Source: Gonatopus flavifemur
Taxonomy: Eukaryota > Arthropoda > Insecta > Hymenoptera > Dryinidae
Assembly (NCBI GenBank): GCA_018340375.1
Contig: JAFFJZ010000001.1
Coordinates: forward strand, 64,534,001 to 64,598,000
Reading direction: 5' to 3'
DNA: 64,000 bases
The translations under genes and the position numbers were made by a program. Positions 22,640 to 34,055 of the stretch are shown here, in pieces (the stretch's first letter is position 1; the number at the start of each line of letters is the position of its first letter). A model generated the notes under the pieces. The model had not been told where the DNA came from and did not search any database. It saw nothing but the letters and a program-made list of their open reading frames with translations.

Positions 22640-22895
22640 AATGCCCTTAATGGGATAACAACGGCCCCTGACGATGCAACCCGAGCCAAATCGTTTCTGA
22701 CAAATTATTCGAAAATAAAGCAATGGGAAGAAAATGTCGCTCTGTACAGACTATCTTTATCGATTGAAGAAGGTCTGTATAGAGCGATGTTTTTATTTAA
22801 TTTTTCTGTTTTCGAGCATTTTGTCGGAATAGTTTTGGTTATGTCTTTGTCTAACCAATGGGTCTGGTTGCATCTTCAGGGGCCGCTGTATTGCA
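22640..22895. mobile_element. Palindromic element with TCGCTCTGTACAG core
   Basis: The arms are ACGGCCCCTGACGATGCAAC and GTTGCATCTTCAGGGGCCGC. The central hairpin is GTCGCTCTGTACAGAC with TCTGTATAGAGCGAT. The 132-codon ORF over it reads through both arms and is not taken as a gene. Confidence 0.75.
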
Positions 22896-23217
22896 TTCTA
22901 AAACATAGCTTATGCGTCCACAATCTGAACAATTCAACAACTCTGTCATTTTTGAAGCACAACTATAAACTGATTCTATTCTCGAATTCTTCGTGTCGTT
23001 TTTCAAGAACAAAGGACTTCTAAAATCATTGTAAGTCTTTGTGCTGTATTTTCTTGAGAAAACTGTTTTGTTATTGTGTTATACCCTACTAAATATTTTT
23101 ATTCGTTAAACTAAAAATTATGAAGTTGAAACCATCGGTCGATTGATCACATGCAGCAGAAAAGTCCCCGCAAAGAGCTCACGTTATGACAGTAAACATG
23201 AATTCATTATGAATAGT

Positions 23218-23844
23218 TTGAGAAAGATTCAAGAAGACTTTTGACTAGCCCAGACAGCACATAAGAATCCAAAATGAATTCTGAAAAAAGAATTCGATTC
23301 GTCAGACATTTGCGAGTTCCGTTAAAATTCTATGAGACTTCTTTGAAAATTTTAACGAAACTCGCAAATGTCTGACGAATCGAATTCTTTTCAAACCCTT
23401 TAAAAACACTTTGAATTTTGAAAGAGTTCTTTAAAAGTTCTCTTTTCAAAATTCGTTTGAGATTCTTGTGTGCTGTCTGGGAGAGGTGGTATCCCTGATA
23501 ACACGTGAAGAATTCTTTTTCAAAAACAAGAACAGAATTCTTCAAGAACTCTTTTCGAACTAACCCATACAGCACAAAAGTCCCCGCAAAGAGCTTCCGT
23601 TATGACAGTAAACATGAATTCATTATGAATATTTTGAATTCAAAATGAACTCTTGTTGAATAACTCGATCTTCGAAAGAATTCATATCACGAATTCATAA
23701 AGAACTATTCAGGCATTCAACATGTATGCATTTTGAATTCATTGAGTTCATATTGAATTCATTTTTACTGTCATAACGGGGACTGTTCAAGAAGTTCTTT
23801 CAGAAGTTTTTGTGAATTCAAAATGATCATGTGTGCTGTCTGGG
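23218..23844 (-). mobile_element. Inverted copy of the 9700-10327 composite block
   Basis: The reverse complement reproduces, in order, the 9700-9981 element, the right arm of 9488-10052, the 10074-10296 hairpin (here 23249-23481) and the flank AGTCAAAAGTCTTCTTGAAT. Similarity is high throughout, including the chance ORF. Beyond 23218 a further CTTTGCGGGGACTTTT end appears (about 23160). Confidence 0.85.
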
Positions 23845-23869
23845 ATATAACTGTTGATAAAATTATTGT

Positions 23870-26470
23870 TATCAAATATTGAAGTAATCAAATTCAATGA
23901 TTATAATCTCAAATTAGTTTATCAGTGTTCACGTTATTCTACATTACAGCGAATTCAACTAGCAACAAAATCATTTCACTACCACTGAGTATCGAATTTC
24001 ATTTTTCTACCCCCCTGCGAGTCATTAAAATTGCTTTTAATAATATGAAACTCATTCTCAATCATTCAAATGAGTATGAAAACAATATTTATAAGTTTTA
24101 AATCCAGTATTTTTCTATATTACTTGCTCTTCGTGGTTACAGAAAATCATGGAGTTCACCCTCAGGTATATGCTATTTCAATAATATTATATAAGAACAA
24201 TGCATGTTTCTGAAGTATTGATTTTCGAACAGTGGCGAGTATCATGTTAGGAATATAAATCGAACTTGTCTCAAGTATCTCATCCTCAAACTTGAAAGAA
24301 TGTTATATAGAGTCATCCATGATAAAAACGATTCATGTAATATAACGCTGGGAAGGCTCGGTTGGGTAGTATTCAGAAGATACACAAGATACACCTTGTA
24401 TATACATAACTAAAGAATATGCATCCCTTTCATGCAGTGTTGAGTACTCTTCTCCAAGGTCAACGACACCGCACCATTTCTGTCTAGGCATGAAACGTCT
24501 ACTACCTCGTCAATTATTATTACAGACCCAAATACCTTTGATATTTTCAAATGTACAAATGAAATGAACCAAAGAAATCTCTTTGGCTGGAACGGAATAT
24601 TTTCATCATGATTGATCAATTGGATTATTGTAATAATAATATTCTTTGATAATTGAGGTAATGATTTATATAATCATGTTAAAAATATACATCGATTGAG
24701 TCGTTACATTTTGATCAGGCCTTGGTATTAGGATATTTAAAAAATGATAAAACGATAATCGATAATCATTTCTAATGCTTCGATCAGGGTATGAAACGAA
24801 AAATTTCTGGTCTTGGCAAGATTGATATCTGAGGTAGAGAAATAAGGGCATTGAAGAGGGGGAATTACATCGATGGTTGATACGAGGTTGGGTTCGGAGA
24901 TGGGTATTTAACCGATCAACGAGGTATTTAATCTGATAACACCCAATGAAGCGGAATACGTATTTCCAACAGCGAAACAGAAAGAGAGAGAGAGATTATT
25001 GATCGAAAGGTTGAACTAATGGTCTTGATAAACTAGAAATTATGTGTAATATATATCTTTTTGTTTAAAACAAAAATTTGCATACATTTTAACTTCGATA
25101 AACATTCTTCTTGATGGAGTATTCAATGTTCGAACATGTGATTGGTTCATCATTACCAAGCCTTGGTAACAGTTACCAGGACCTGACAGTAAATACTTAA
25201 CATCATTCCGTCATATCCAACAATGAGATTTATAGTAGCTATAAATGAATCGTTTCCTCAGAGTAAGTAGTTCGCGATTTGTAATTCGTTTTGAATTCTG
25301 CACTGTGAGAAAAATTTGGGTCTTTGTCATTTATTCTAATGCACTAATAGAAAAGAATAGGAATTTCCTATTTCCTTAAATTCTTTCCAATTTGAATTCT
25401 GCGAAAAGAGAATACACATGAATAAACAAAAATTGAAATATTTAGATTTCAATATCATGTATGAATCTCAGTTGCTATTCTGTATTGAATTCTCCTAACA
25501 GAAATGAAAATCTTTTATTCAATATCGTGAAGGTTATTCATTGACTATACTTATAGAAATTGTTATTCTAAATTTTACATTGAGAAAATTGAATTTGAAT
25601 TCCAGATTTGGAATACGATTTGACTGTAGAATAGGAGGTTAGAATGGAGGTGAATAGAATTTCTGTAATTTTAAAATTCGAATTCAAATTCTTGAATTTC
25701 GATTCGATATTCTTTGCTGGGAAAATCATTCTAAATATTCACTAGTTTTGTAATGCTACAGTAGGAAAACAACTAGAATCTTGCAAATGCCAATACTTGA
25801 GAGGAACTTCCGAGGATCTGGTTGTTGGTGAGTGCAGCGTTACAAAACTGGTGACTACCTAAAACATTCTTACTAAGGCACCAGGTAGAAAAATTCACAA
25901 CTCTACCATTTTCTTCTGGTTTCTACGATAGATGCACATGTTGCTGAAGTTTGAATTGTCTATCGAAACGAATGAGGAATCGAATGATCAGATACTCAGC
26001 TATTGAAGCCTAAAATCTCGCAGTACATTTTTCAAACAGTGTTTCCAGTTCCAATGAGTTTGAGATTTCATTTCGCGTCTATAAACGATTCAAACTCTCA
26101 ACAACATAGATGTACAGAAATTTTTGGGATATTCGAAGAAAAGTTGCTATATTTTTGTTAATTACTCCACATACATATATGAAAATTTTTCTGAAACACT
26201 TTCTTTCTTTCTGTTCACAGTGTATGAACCCTGGTTTATACCATTGTAGTCGAAAAGAAAACGTATTTGGGAATTCCTGTATGAATAAAGTATACATAAA
26301 GTTGTTAAAACACCCCATAAGATCCGATGTTCTTGAAGTTTGAATCGTTTATTGAAACGAGACAAAAATTCGAACGTGTCACATTTAAGAGATCATCGAA
26401 ATTTATCTTCTCCATAATTAACTCCTTGGAGCTGAAAACATCGTCTGAAGAATTTCTAACAGCCCAGGAT
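23870..26470. other. Intronic or upstream AT-rich DNA
   Basis: Mostly unique. A weak palindrome of GAATTC/GAAATAT words lies at about 25310-25735. No exon with plausible splice sites and conserved protein was found. Confidence 0.4.
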
Positions 26471-26756
26471 TTTGTTATTACCCTGTAAAAAATGATTGTG
26501 GAATTTTCCCCCAAAAAATGGTCGCAGCAAAGTTCCTCCATGGATAGGGAATTTTTCACCATAATTTGGACTTTCCTCCCTTTTTGAGAGGATTCTATAT
26601 CAGAAAAAAAAAAATAATTCCCCACAGTGGTGGAAAAATCTCTCATTTTTGATGGAACAGCGATTCCCCCACGATGAGGGGACGAAATCCACCAACAATG
26701 TGAAGGAAAACTTCGCACATTTTTTACAGTGTAGTTTAACAATTCGTATCAATAAA

Positions 26757-26948
26757 CTCTCTAAATTCCTTGGAGTGAAAATCAACTCTGGTGTTTGGAG
26801 TGAAAAACTCACTCTTAGAAAAAAGAGTGAATATTGACTCCCAAAGAGTGAAATTTCACTCTTCAAGAGTTGAGCTCCCACTCCGTTCTAGAGTTGCAGT
26901 ATTTTGACTCTTTGAAGAGTGAATATTCACTCCAAAGAATTTAGAGAG
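26757..26948. mobile_element. CTCTCTAAATTC palindrome (TSD AA)
   Basis: The ends are CTCTCTAAATTCCTTGGAG and CTCCAAAGAATTTAGAGAG, with AA on both sides. The interior repeats AGAGTGAATATTCACTC. An ACTGTAAAAAATG-type element lies just left (about 26483-26732). Confidence 0.75.
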
Positions 26949-26963
26949 AACGATTCAAACTAC

Positions 26964-27495
26964 ACACGGAGAAAAAAATATACTACTTTTCCTTATTTTG
27001 CTTGCTAAACCAGAAACAGGAAGGTTTATAAAGCCAATTTTTACATAAAAATACGGATGTTTGAGAATGAATCAGTGAATTTTACCATACGCTTTATAAA
27101 CTTCAACATTCAGCGTTTAAAATTTGGATCCTGACTATTAATTTTTCTACAATACTCGTAATCTTCCGTATTTTTATATACAAATTCATTTGACAAGCCT
27201 CCCTGTTTCTAGTTTACTAAGAAAAATAACAGAACATCTTATATTTTCGACCGAGAAAACTGTTTGGTTAAAACAACAAAACATTCTGGTTGATATGTGA
27301 ACAACAAAAAACTTTTGTTCCTTCAACCAAATTTTTGTGCTTCCAACACAATTATTTTGTTCCTCAATGTGTTAACAAAAATATTTCGTGCCTAATACCA
27401 AATTTTTTGTTGCAACAACGAAAATTTGGTCAGCATAACTAAAGATTTTGGTTGTTCACATTTCAACAAAACTTTTTTTTCGGCGCATTTTTTTC
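26964..27495. repeat. CACGGAGAAAAAAATATACTA element fragment plus AACAAAA palindrome
   Basis: The left end matches the element at 41976-42288 through TTTTCC, GCTTGCTAAACCAG and GTTCACTAAGAAAA-type words. Its right end is replaced from about 27250 by a CCAACAAAA/TTTTGTTG palindrome. Confidence 0.6.
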
Positions 27496-27652
27496 GGCAG
27501 CAACATCAAGATCTATTGAAATCAAACCGCACCGTATTCAGCGAGTTTGGATGAATTTTTCATCGATATCGACTACAATATAAATATTTCAAATTCATTA
27601 TGCAATCGATCTATGTGAGATGAATAATAGACGGTGTCGTTTGGAATTACAG

Positions 27653-27715
27653 GTCAGATGTTGAAATGGAGAAGTACCAGGTGGTTCGTGTATTAGCGTC
27701 GTGCCAGGTTTGGTG
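27653..27715 (+). promoter_or_regulatory. 5' leader of the rhomboid gene with two upstream ORFs
   Basis: After the acceptor TTACAG the leader holds two ATGs. The first (27658) opens a 12-codon ORF ending at 27696. The second (27666) opens a 16-codon ORF whose TGA stop at 27714-27716 overlaps the main ATG at 27716 as TGATG. The main frame has a stop at 27662-27664, so translation cannot enter from an earlier exon. Confidence 0.65.
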
Positions 27716-30700
27716 ATGTTACTGGCAAGCACTGCCTCGATACCGACCATCGCCGGTACTGTCGAGGAAGAAGAAGAATATGCACGAAGCGAAGCTGCTA
27801 GTTATCAATGCGATGGATACGTTACCGACCATACAGATCTCGTGTCAGAAATTGACATCGATGAATCGCAGTATAGAAGAGAATTACTCAACGACGTATG
27901 TATATTTTACGTGTAATACAAGCTTTTCAACTATTTTTTCATAATAATCCACGCATTTCGATGGATTCAATATTTTGTGACTTTTTCCTGCAATTTAAGG
28001 ATGTTCCAGTTGATTCATAGCAACTATTCTATTTAGAACGTAATGAATATAATTATTGAGTCGTGAAACGAGTTGTTAAATCATTCAAGAAAGTATCTTA
28101 TATCTCGTTATGAATAGAAATGTTAACTTTATGCGATTGCATAATTGCATTATTTTTCAAAAGTCGTGGAGAGGAAGGAATATCGGTGTTTTAGGATATT
28201 TGCAATCATTTCCACACACGGAAAAGAAAGAAACTCGAAAATATAATAATTTTTATAAAAATTCAAGACTTTTTCTTATGAAGCTGCACTGACAACACAG
28301 TTTGTTTGTTCCAGCCGAACAAAATTTTGGTTGAAATGAACGCAAAGAATTTTTTTGGTTGGCTGAAATGAAATTTATTTGGGATGAACAAAATTTGGTT
28401 CACAATAATTAAGGCTTTCATACGGACAAATAAATTTCGTTTATATTAAATAAATTTTATTTCAACCAACTAAAAAGTTCCTTTGCGTTCATTTCAACCA
28501 AAATTTGCACTGTAAAAAATTTTATCGGAAAATTCCTATATATTTATGTGAAGTAATTAACACATACATGCGTTAAGAATTTTCCCAACTTGTCCGGAAG
28601 TTTACTGTGAAATGTTGGGAAAAATCCCATAAAGTTTGGAATTTTCAGATGAATGTACCGGAAATTGATTTCCTAATCAGTGATTGGAATTTGCCGGTTG
28701 ATGTACACAGGAAAATTCCGATGTTTTTTTTACAGTGTGAAATTACCAGCCATAAAGCTAGCAGCCGATTGTTGTAAGTTTTGATTGAACGTTGTTGAAA
28801 TTTTTTTCGTACCAGAAATCGATCAAGTAGCATCCCATTTAACGTTCCAAATAATTGAATCCCTATAGAGCACATCACTGCGCCATTTTTGTACCCCAAA
28901 GCGTTTTGAAAGTTGTAGGTGAAGGAGGTATTGCTACATATCGACCCAGGATTCTGACCATAATCCAGTTTAGAATTCTAGAAGAGAGGAGGGTCGATTA
29001 GAAGCGTCAATTTGCCTTTCGATTACGATTTATAACAACGCGAAGTGAGCGTGGGGTACAAAAATACCCCAGTGTTGTGGCCACGTCGGTACTTTGTGCG
29101 ATTGTGTGAAAATTCATACTCTAAAATTGAAAGGACAATCTTGGGTTTTGCAGCAGTTTTCGCAGAATTCAAGTTCTCTGTCACTATTTGCAGTGTTTTC
29201 ATGTTAAAAAAAATATAATTTTGTCACCAATGTAATTTATTTTTCTTTTTTATGCGGTAAATGCTGACAAAAAAGCTGAAAGTATAGTTGAAAAATGTTT
29301 TCTCTACATTTCTCAGTATTATTCTACCAATGACAATCGTGAAAAATTATATTTTCACATGAATAAATGTTTTCATAACATTTACATTCACTTTCGTCCT
29401 TTTTTGAGGATCATCAATTTTCCAACTTTCACGTTCTCAAATAAATGTAATTTGAAAAAAAATATCAAAATTCTGTTTCAAGTTTCCAAAGGTTCTTGGA
29501 TATTTGAAATCGCATGAAAATTCGGATAATTATGGTTATTTTCTGGAAAAAAGTCAAATTCCCATTCTTTGCGATTTATTTTTGCTCTAAACTAATATTC
29601 TGCAATTGTTTCATAACATTTTTGCATTGAGATTCATGCTATATTGTCTTCATCTTACACCGAGAAAAATGAAATGTGAAAATAACCTCTATTTTGTATA
29701 TTTTTCACCCGTCAAATAATGAAAACTAAAGCCAGCCTTTCAAAAGTGAAAAGTACCTTTTCAGTGTTGAATTTCACCGTACATTCGGTTTGATTCACCA
29801 AAAAGATGGTATTTATCACCTAACTCATGGTAATAATAACCAAAATAATGTATTTTTCACTGTCAAATACATTACTATATTGAAACATGATTTCTACAAT
29901 GCAGATTTTCGTCAGTGTAAATGATGTGTTGCAAAATTCATTTTCCATTATAAATATTTGCATAAATCGCGGTCAAACGCGTGATGGGGTACAAAAATAC
30001 CCCAGTGTTGTGTTCAATAGCACAGAAAATAAGTGTTGTGTTCTAGGGTTAATAAAAGTGTAGTGTACAAAGTTATGACAAACGGCTGCTAGCTTCACGA
30101 CTGCCAATTCCAACTTCATCTTTTTTTTGGTTTTTTAATAAACCAAGAACGATAAGGTTCGGCAAATGAATTCTTACACAGAGAGAAATAATTACTATCA
30201 TCAACAATATATTTTCTTGTTTCAAGGAATTCATTTCTCCAAAAATATTTTCTCTTGGTTCAGGAAGATTTTTCTGAAACCAAGCATAGATTTCTTGAAT
30301 TGAGAAAATATTTTCTTGATTCAAGAAAATTTCTCTTGTCTCCACACCATATTAGCTGCATTCAAGAATATATATTCTTGAAAATTTTCAAGAATATATT
30401 TTCTTGGTATTAGTAATTATTTCTCTCAGTGTACAGAAAAATACGGAACATCACGAATACTGTACAAGGAATAAAAGGTACCATTGAAATTCCAAATGCT
30501 GGATGTTGAATTTTATAAAGCGTATATAATAAAATTCAGCTGTTCGGCATTTTGAATTTCAATTGCGTGTATTACTCTTCACTTTGTATTCATAATCTTT
30601 CATATTGTGGAGTAAAAATCAGTTTCCTGAATCTTATCGTTTCTGATCTATCAAAAAACTAAGAAAAAGTCTCAGAATTTTATAAAAATTATCATATTCT

Positions 30701-33700
30701 CTAGTTCCATTTTTCTCCGTACACCATTTCAAAGCTGCATCTCTACAACGAACATTTTTTTCAAATCTTCACTGATTTTTCATGCTATTCCCAATTTTCT
30801 TGTCGCAAAAGTTCACAATTTTTCCATATTTCTGAATATCTTCCACACGCAGAGAAAAATTCTTGCTGAAAAAGGGATTTCGAAAAATCTGCTTTGCTAA
30901 ATTAGCAAAACGGTTGCTGTTACAGCAAAAATTCTACTATTTTAGCAAGATATTTGCTAATTCAGCGAAATTTCCTAGTTGTCTGTATATCTACAATCTC
31001 GGATTGCTGAATGGCAAGCGCTTGTTAAAAGAGCAAGATTTTTGCTGTGACAGCAAATTATTTGCTAATTCAGGAACAAGTTTTGCCATATCAGCAAAGC
31101 AAAGCTTCGAGGTTTGCTGTTTCAGCAACTTTTGTTCTCTGAGTGCAGAGAAGATTGTTTTCAAAGATGTCATCATAATAAAATTGTTTGTTCTGCTTTG
31201 CTTGCTTCACCAAAAACCAGCAATATTCGCATTCACGAGGCAATAATATTAACATTCAAGATCGATAACTGTAGTCATCAAAGCCTCAATATAGCGTCAA
31301 CTTAATCAAAATATCGCTCTGTACAGCACTTCCCTGTTTTCAAAACTTTTCTGTTTATCAAGTATTTAATAACTGATAATTATAATTATAACAATTCAAG
31401 AGTTGAATCTATTTCAATAATTACCATAATTTATTTTGAATACAATGTATTGAAGATTGTAAAATTTAACGTAATAAGATGCTCGAGTTAGATTATTTTT
31501 TTTATAGAACTTAATACTACTCTCCAAATTCAAGTCAATGAAATCCCAGTATTTCTGCAGTTAAAAGTCGACCACTGAATTAAATCAATGAAATATCAGG
31601 GAATAGTCACTGGTTATGTAATTGGAAATGTTTCTGACTAATTTAATCTATGATATTTTACTGCAAAGATTAGTTAACATTCACTGATTCGCAGTGGTCA
31701 AATTTTCACTGGAATCAATGAGATTTCACTGTTTCGAATTTAGAGGGTAATAGAATTAGCATTAATATTCATCGAAAGTCCTTTGAAAATGTCTAAATTA
31801 GTTCATACACTGGAAGAAAAATGTCTTCCATCCAAATGAATGGTTATTTATTGTCCTGTACCAAAGAAATATTTATTAGTAAGTATCAACAAAATATTCT
31901 TTGAAACTACAATAATTTATTCGAATCAAATGAATGATTGTAACCGTTCATTTTGAATTATTTTAAATTACTTTAACCATTCATTTGACTGAAAGACATT
32001 TTTTTCCAGTATGGGGAACTCCATACAATGTTCCAATTGTTTGTCATGAAAGTTACTAGGTCATTGGTAATCGTATTTCTTTCTTACGTGTTGTCTCGTA
32101 ATTATAAGTGCCAGTTATTTTATCATACATAATGCTACATCAATTTGTATTTTAAAACGCGTTACACGGAAAAACATGATATGGTTGATGTTTGGATAGC
32201 TAAGAACTAGCTAGAGAAGCTATTTTGTAGCTTTTGTAACAAATGGAGCTGAAACTAGCAGCCAGTTTTTGTAACTTTTGAATAAACGTTCTTTGAGTTT
32301 TGTTTATATCAGAAATCGTTCAAGTAGCATCTCACTGAACGTTTCAAATTTTCAAATCGTCCATGAGCGTTTAATGTAAAAAATTATGACGATCGGATGC
32401 TAGCTTTACGGCTGCCAGTTTCAGCTTCATTTGGTAAAAGAATTGAGCTATTGTAGCAATATTCTCAGCTATCTAAATATCAAATACACAAAATAGCCAC
32501 CACAGCTAATTCTCAGCTAACGTACACGGGGACAAATGTGTATGGTAGAACTGGCAATATAAGGATTGTCAACATTTTATTGCTGGTTATGCAAGAATTT
32601 GTTGTTTATACAGCTACAGCACATTGCTTCGTTAACAAGAATTGTATTGCTAAAAATCACTTGTTAAAATGACAATATGAGTTGCCATTCCAACTCACAA
32701 TACACATTGTTGACAACAATAAGTATCACAGAATTAACAAAAAAAAATGTCATTTATTGTCAAAACATATTTTGATATATTTCGAACGTATAAAGTGGTA
32801 TAATAATTTCCGTGAGAAATTAATTTTGATCCACTTCAGAAGACAGTTGAAAATAATATCCAAGTGATATCCATTCTTCTACAAACCCTTCTTCGATGCA
32901 GTTTTTCTTGAATTCACAAACATAAAAATCAATCCCAATTGCTGATTGATCAACAAACCTTACATGACAGTTTAACAAACGAATATCACGAGGAGTTTCA
33001 TTCGTTTCTGAAAAAATTCCTGTGATTCAAATCCTAATTCATTTATTCAATGTGCACAATTTTATGTTTTTTTGAATATATTTTCTTCGTTAGCTCTCAA
33101 CAATTGATGGTTGAATCACATAAATGGTCATTTAAGTACTCAGTTGTCACCGTGGAGATCTGCTGATCTGATAAAAGCTTTGATTCCCACTCAGAGGACC
33201 CGGGTTCGAATCTTGCTAAAGCAACTTTCCAACATTTAAACTTACAATGAACTTTCCTTCACTCACATATTAATCAAACCACATCGTATAATAGAATGTT
33301 TGTAGAGATAAATTCCGATGAGAAATTTTTTCCCTCGCTCAAAGTAATATTTCTCAAATAGGTAAATATAAATTATTGATATACCACATGATATTGCAAA
33401 ATTGAATATTTGAATTGTTGATAATGTTGACAATATCATATTGTTGCCAGTTTAGCAATAGTGACGGTCATATTTTCACGATATTTATTGTGGGTTGATA
33501 TATAACAATATTTTATTGTCAATTCAGCAATATTATTGTTAGTTTTTTTCTCTGACATTCTCGTCAGATGATAATTGCTCAATGAACTTGAATTTTCTCG
33601 CACAATTCAGAGTTCTCAAATGCATAAAGTTGAAATCTCTAAACATTCATAATAAATACATATTAATTAACATTGAGACAGGGTCCCCTAAAATTTTCTA

Positions 33701-34055
33701 GTATTATAATTTCTTTTGAGTCCGTTATAAACGTCATGAATGATAGAAGTTCACTTTATTTTTCAGAAATGGCGACAGTTGTTCGACAAGGTAAATGATC
33801 TTCTCTCGTATTTAATCGATCAATTATCTCGTGCTTATGTCACATAAGAGGTTGTTTTGATATGAAATAATTTTCATATTCTCCCACTAGTTCGATCCTG
33901 AGGGTTTTGGAGAGATACCGTTGGAGGATTTTATAGCAGCATTAAAAAGTCCCGAATGGAAAGCCGAAATTCCGGCCAACAAGAGGGACATTTTATTCAC
34001 CAGAGCGAAGGAGTCGCGTGTTCCGGCCATTACGTTTCAAGATTTCGTCAATGTG
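27716..34055 (+). CDS. EF-hand rhomboid protease, N-terminal part (stet/RHBDL3 type)
   Basis: Three exons in phase 0 join: 27716-27895 (60 codons), a 24-nt micro-exon 33767-33790 (KWRQLFDK) and 33891-34055 (55 codons). The start is the only Met in the first exon's frame. The N-terminus is acidic (EEEEEYARSEAASYQCDGYV, then DIDESQYRRELLND) and presumably cytosolic. KWRQLFDKFDPEGFGEIPLE is a helix and degenerate EF-hand loop (D at position 1, E at 3, G at 6, but F at 5). ITFQDFVNVV is the second helical edge. This arrangement is, from memory, that of insect EF-hand rhomboids (stet/rho-4) and vertebrate RHBDL1-3, intramembrane serine proteases that release EGF-receptor ligands; calcium binding to the EF-hand can regulate them. 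The catalytic GASGG and His exons were not found before 64 kb, so identity rests on the N-terminal half only. Confidence 0.72.
28300..28505. repeat. ACAAAATTTTGGTTGAAATG palindrome in rhomboid intron
   Basis: TTTGGTTGAAATGAACGCAA near 28331 pairs with TTGCGTTCATTTCAACCAAA near 28484, separated by AAATAAATTT words. It abuts the element at 28508. Confidence 0.65.
28508..28737. mobile_element. CAC/GTG element CACTGTAAAAAAT (TSD TG)
   Basis: The ends are CACTGTAAAAAATTTTATC and ATGTTTTTTTTACAGTG, with TG on both sides. The interior is GGAAAATTCC-rich. Confidence 0.8.
29051..30053. repeat. Two copies of the GGGGTACAAAAATACCCC hairpin motif
   Basis: TGGGGTACAAAAATACCCCA followed by GTGTTGTG stands at about 29052 and again at about 29985, same orientation. 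The right copy is followed by TTCTAGGGTTAA near 30042-30053, reminiscent of a piggyBac-type end. A matching left end was not found. Confidence 0.45.
30177..30431. mobile_element. CAC/GTG element CACAGAGAGAAAT (TSD TA)
   Basis: The ends are CACAGAGAGAAATAATTACT and AGTAATTATTTCTCTCAGTG, with TA on both sides. The interior is TTTTCTTG/CAAGAAAA. Confidence 0.85.
30846..31145. mobile_element. CAC/GTG element with TTTGCTG interior (TSD CA)
   Basis: The ends are CACGCAGAGAAAAATTCTTG and TTTTGTTCTCTGAGTG, flanked by CA on both sides. The interior matches 13178-13408, but the two copies differ in orientation of the inner block. Confidence 0.8.
31146..33740. other. Rhomboid intron, repeat-derived
   Basis: Holds a lone ATCGCTCTGTACAGCAC half-hairpin (31312), a CAAATTC...GAATTTAGAGGG palindrome (about 31518-31747), TTGGATAGCTA-type repeats (32165-32525) and ACAATA/TATTGT-rich palindromic DNA (32560-33560). 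No exon was found. Confidence 0.5.

Noticed and set aside
22625..23023. 132-codon plus-strand ORF
   Set aside because: It runs through both arms and the hairpin centre of a palindromic element and shows no domain or splice context.
9488..31330. CRISPR-like regular repeats
   Set aside because: Repeats are palindromic elements or diverged tandem units without unique, equal-length spacers, in a eukaryotic setting.
33150..33235. Possible tRNA gene with GGGTTCGAATC
   Set aside because: Only the B-box-like word is good; no consistent acceptor, D or anticodon stems could be drawn.
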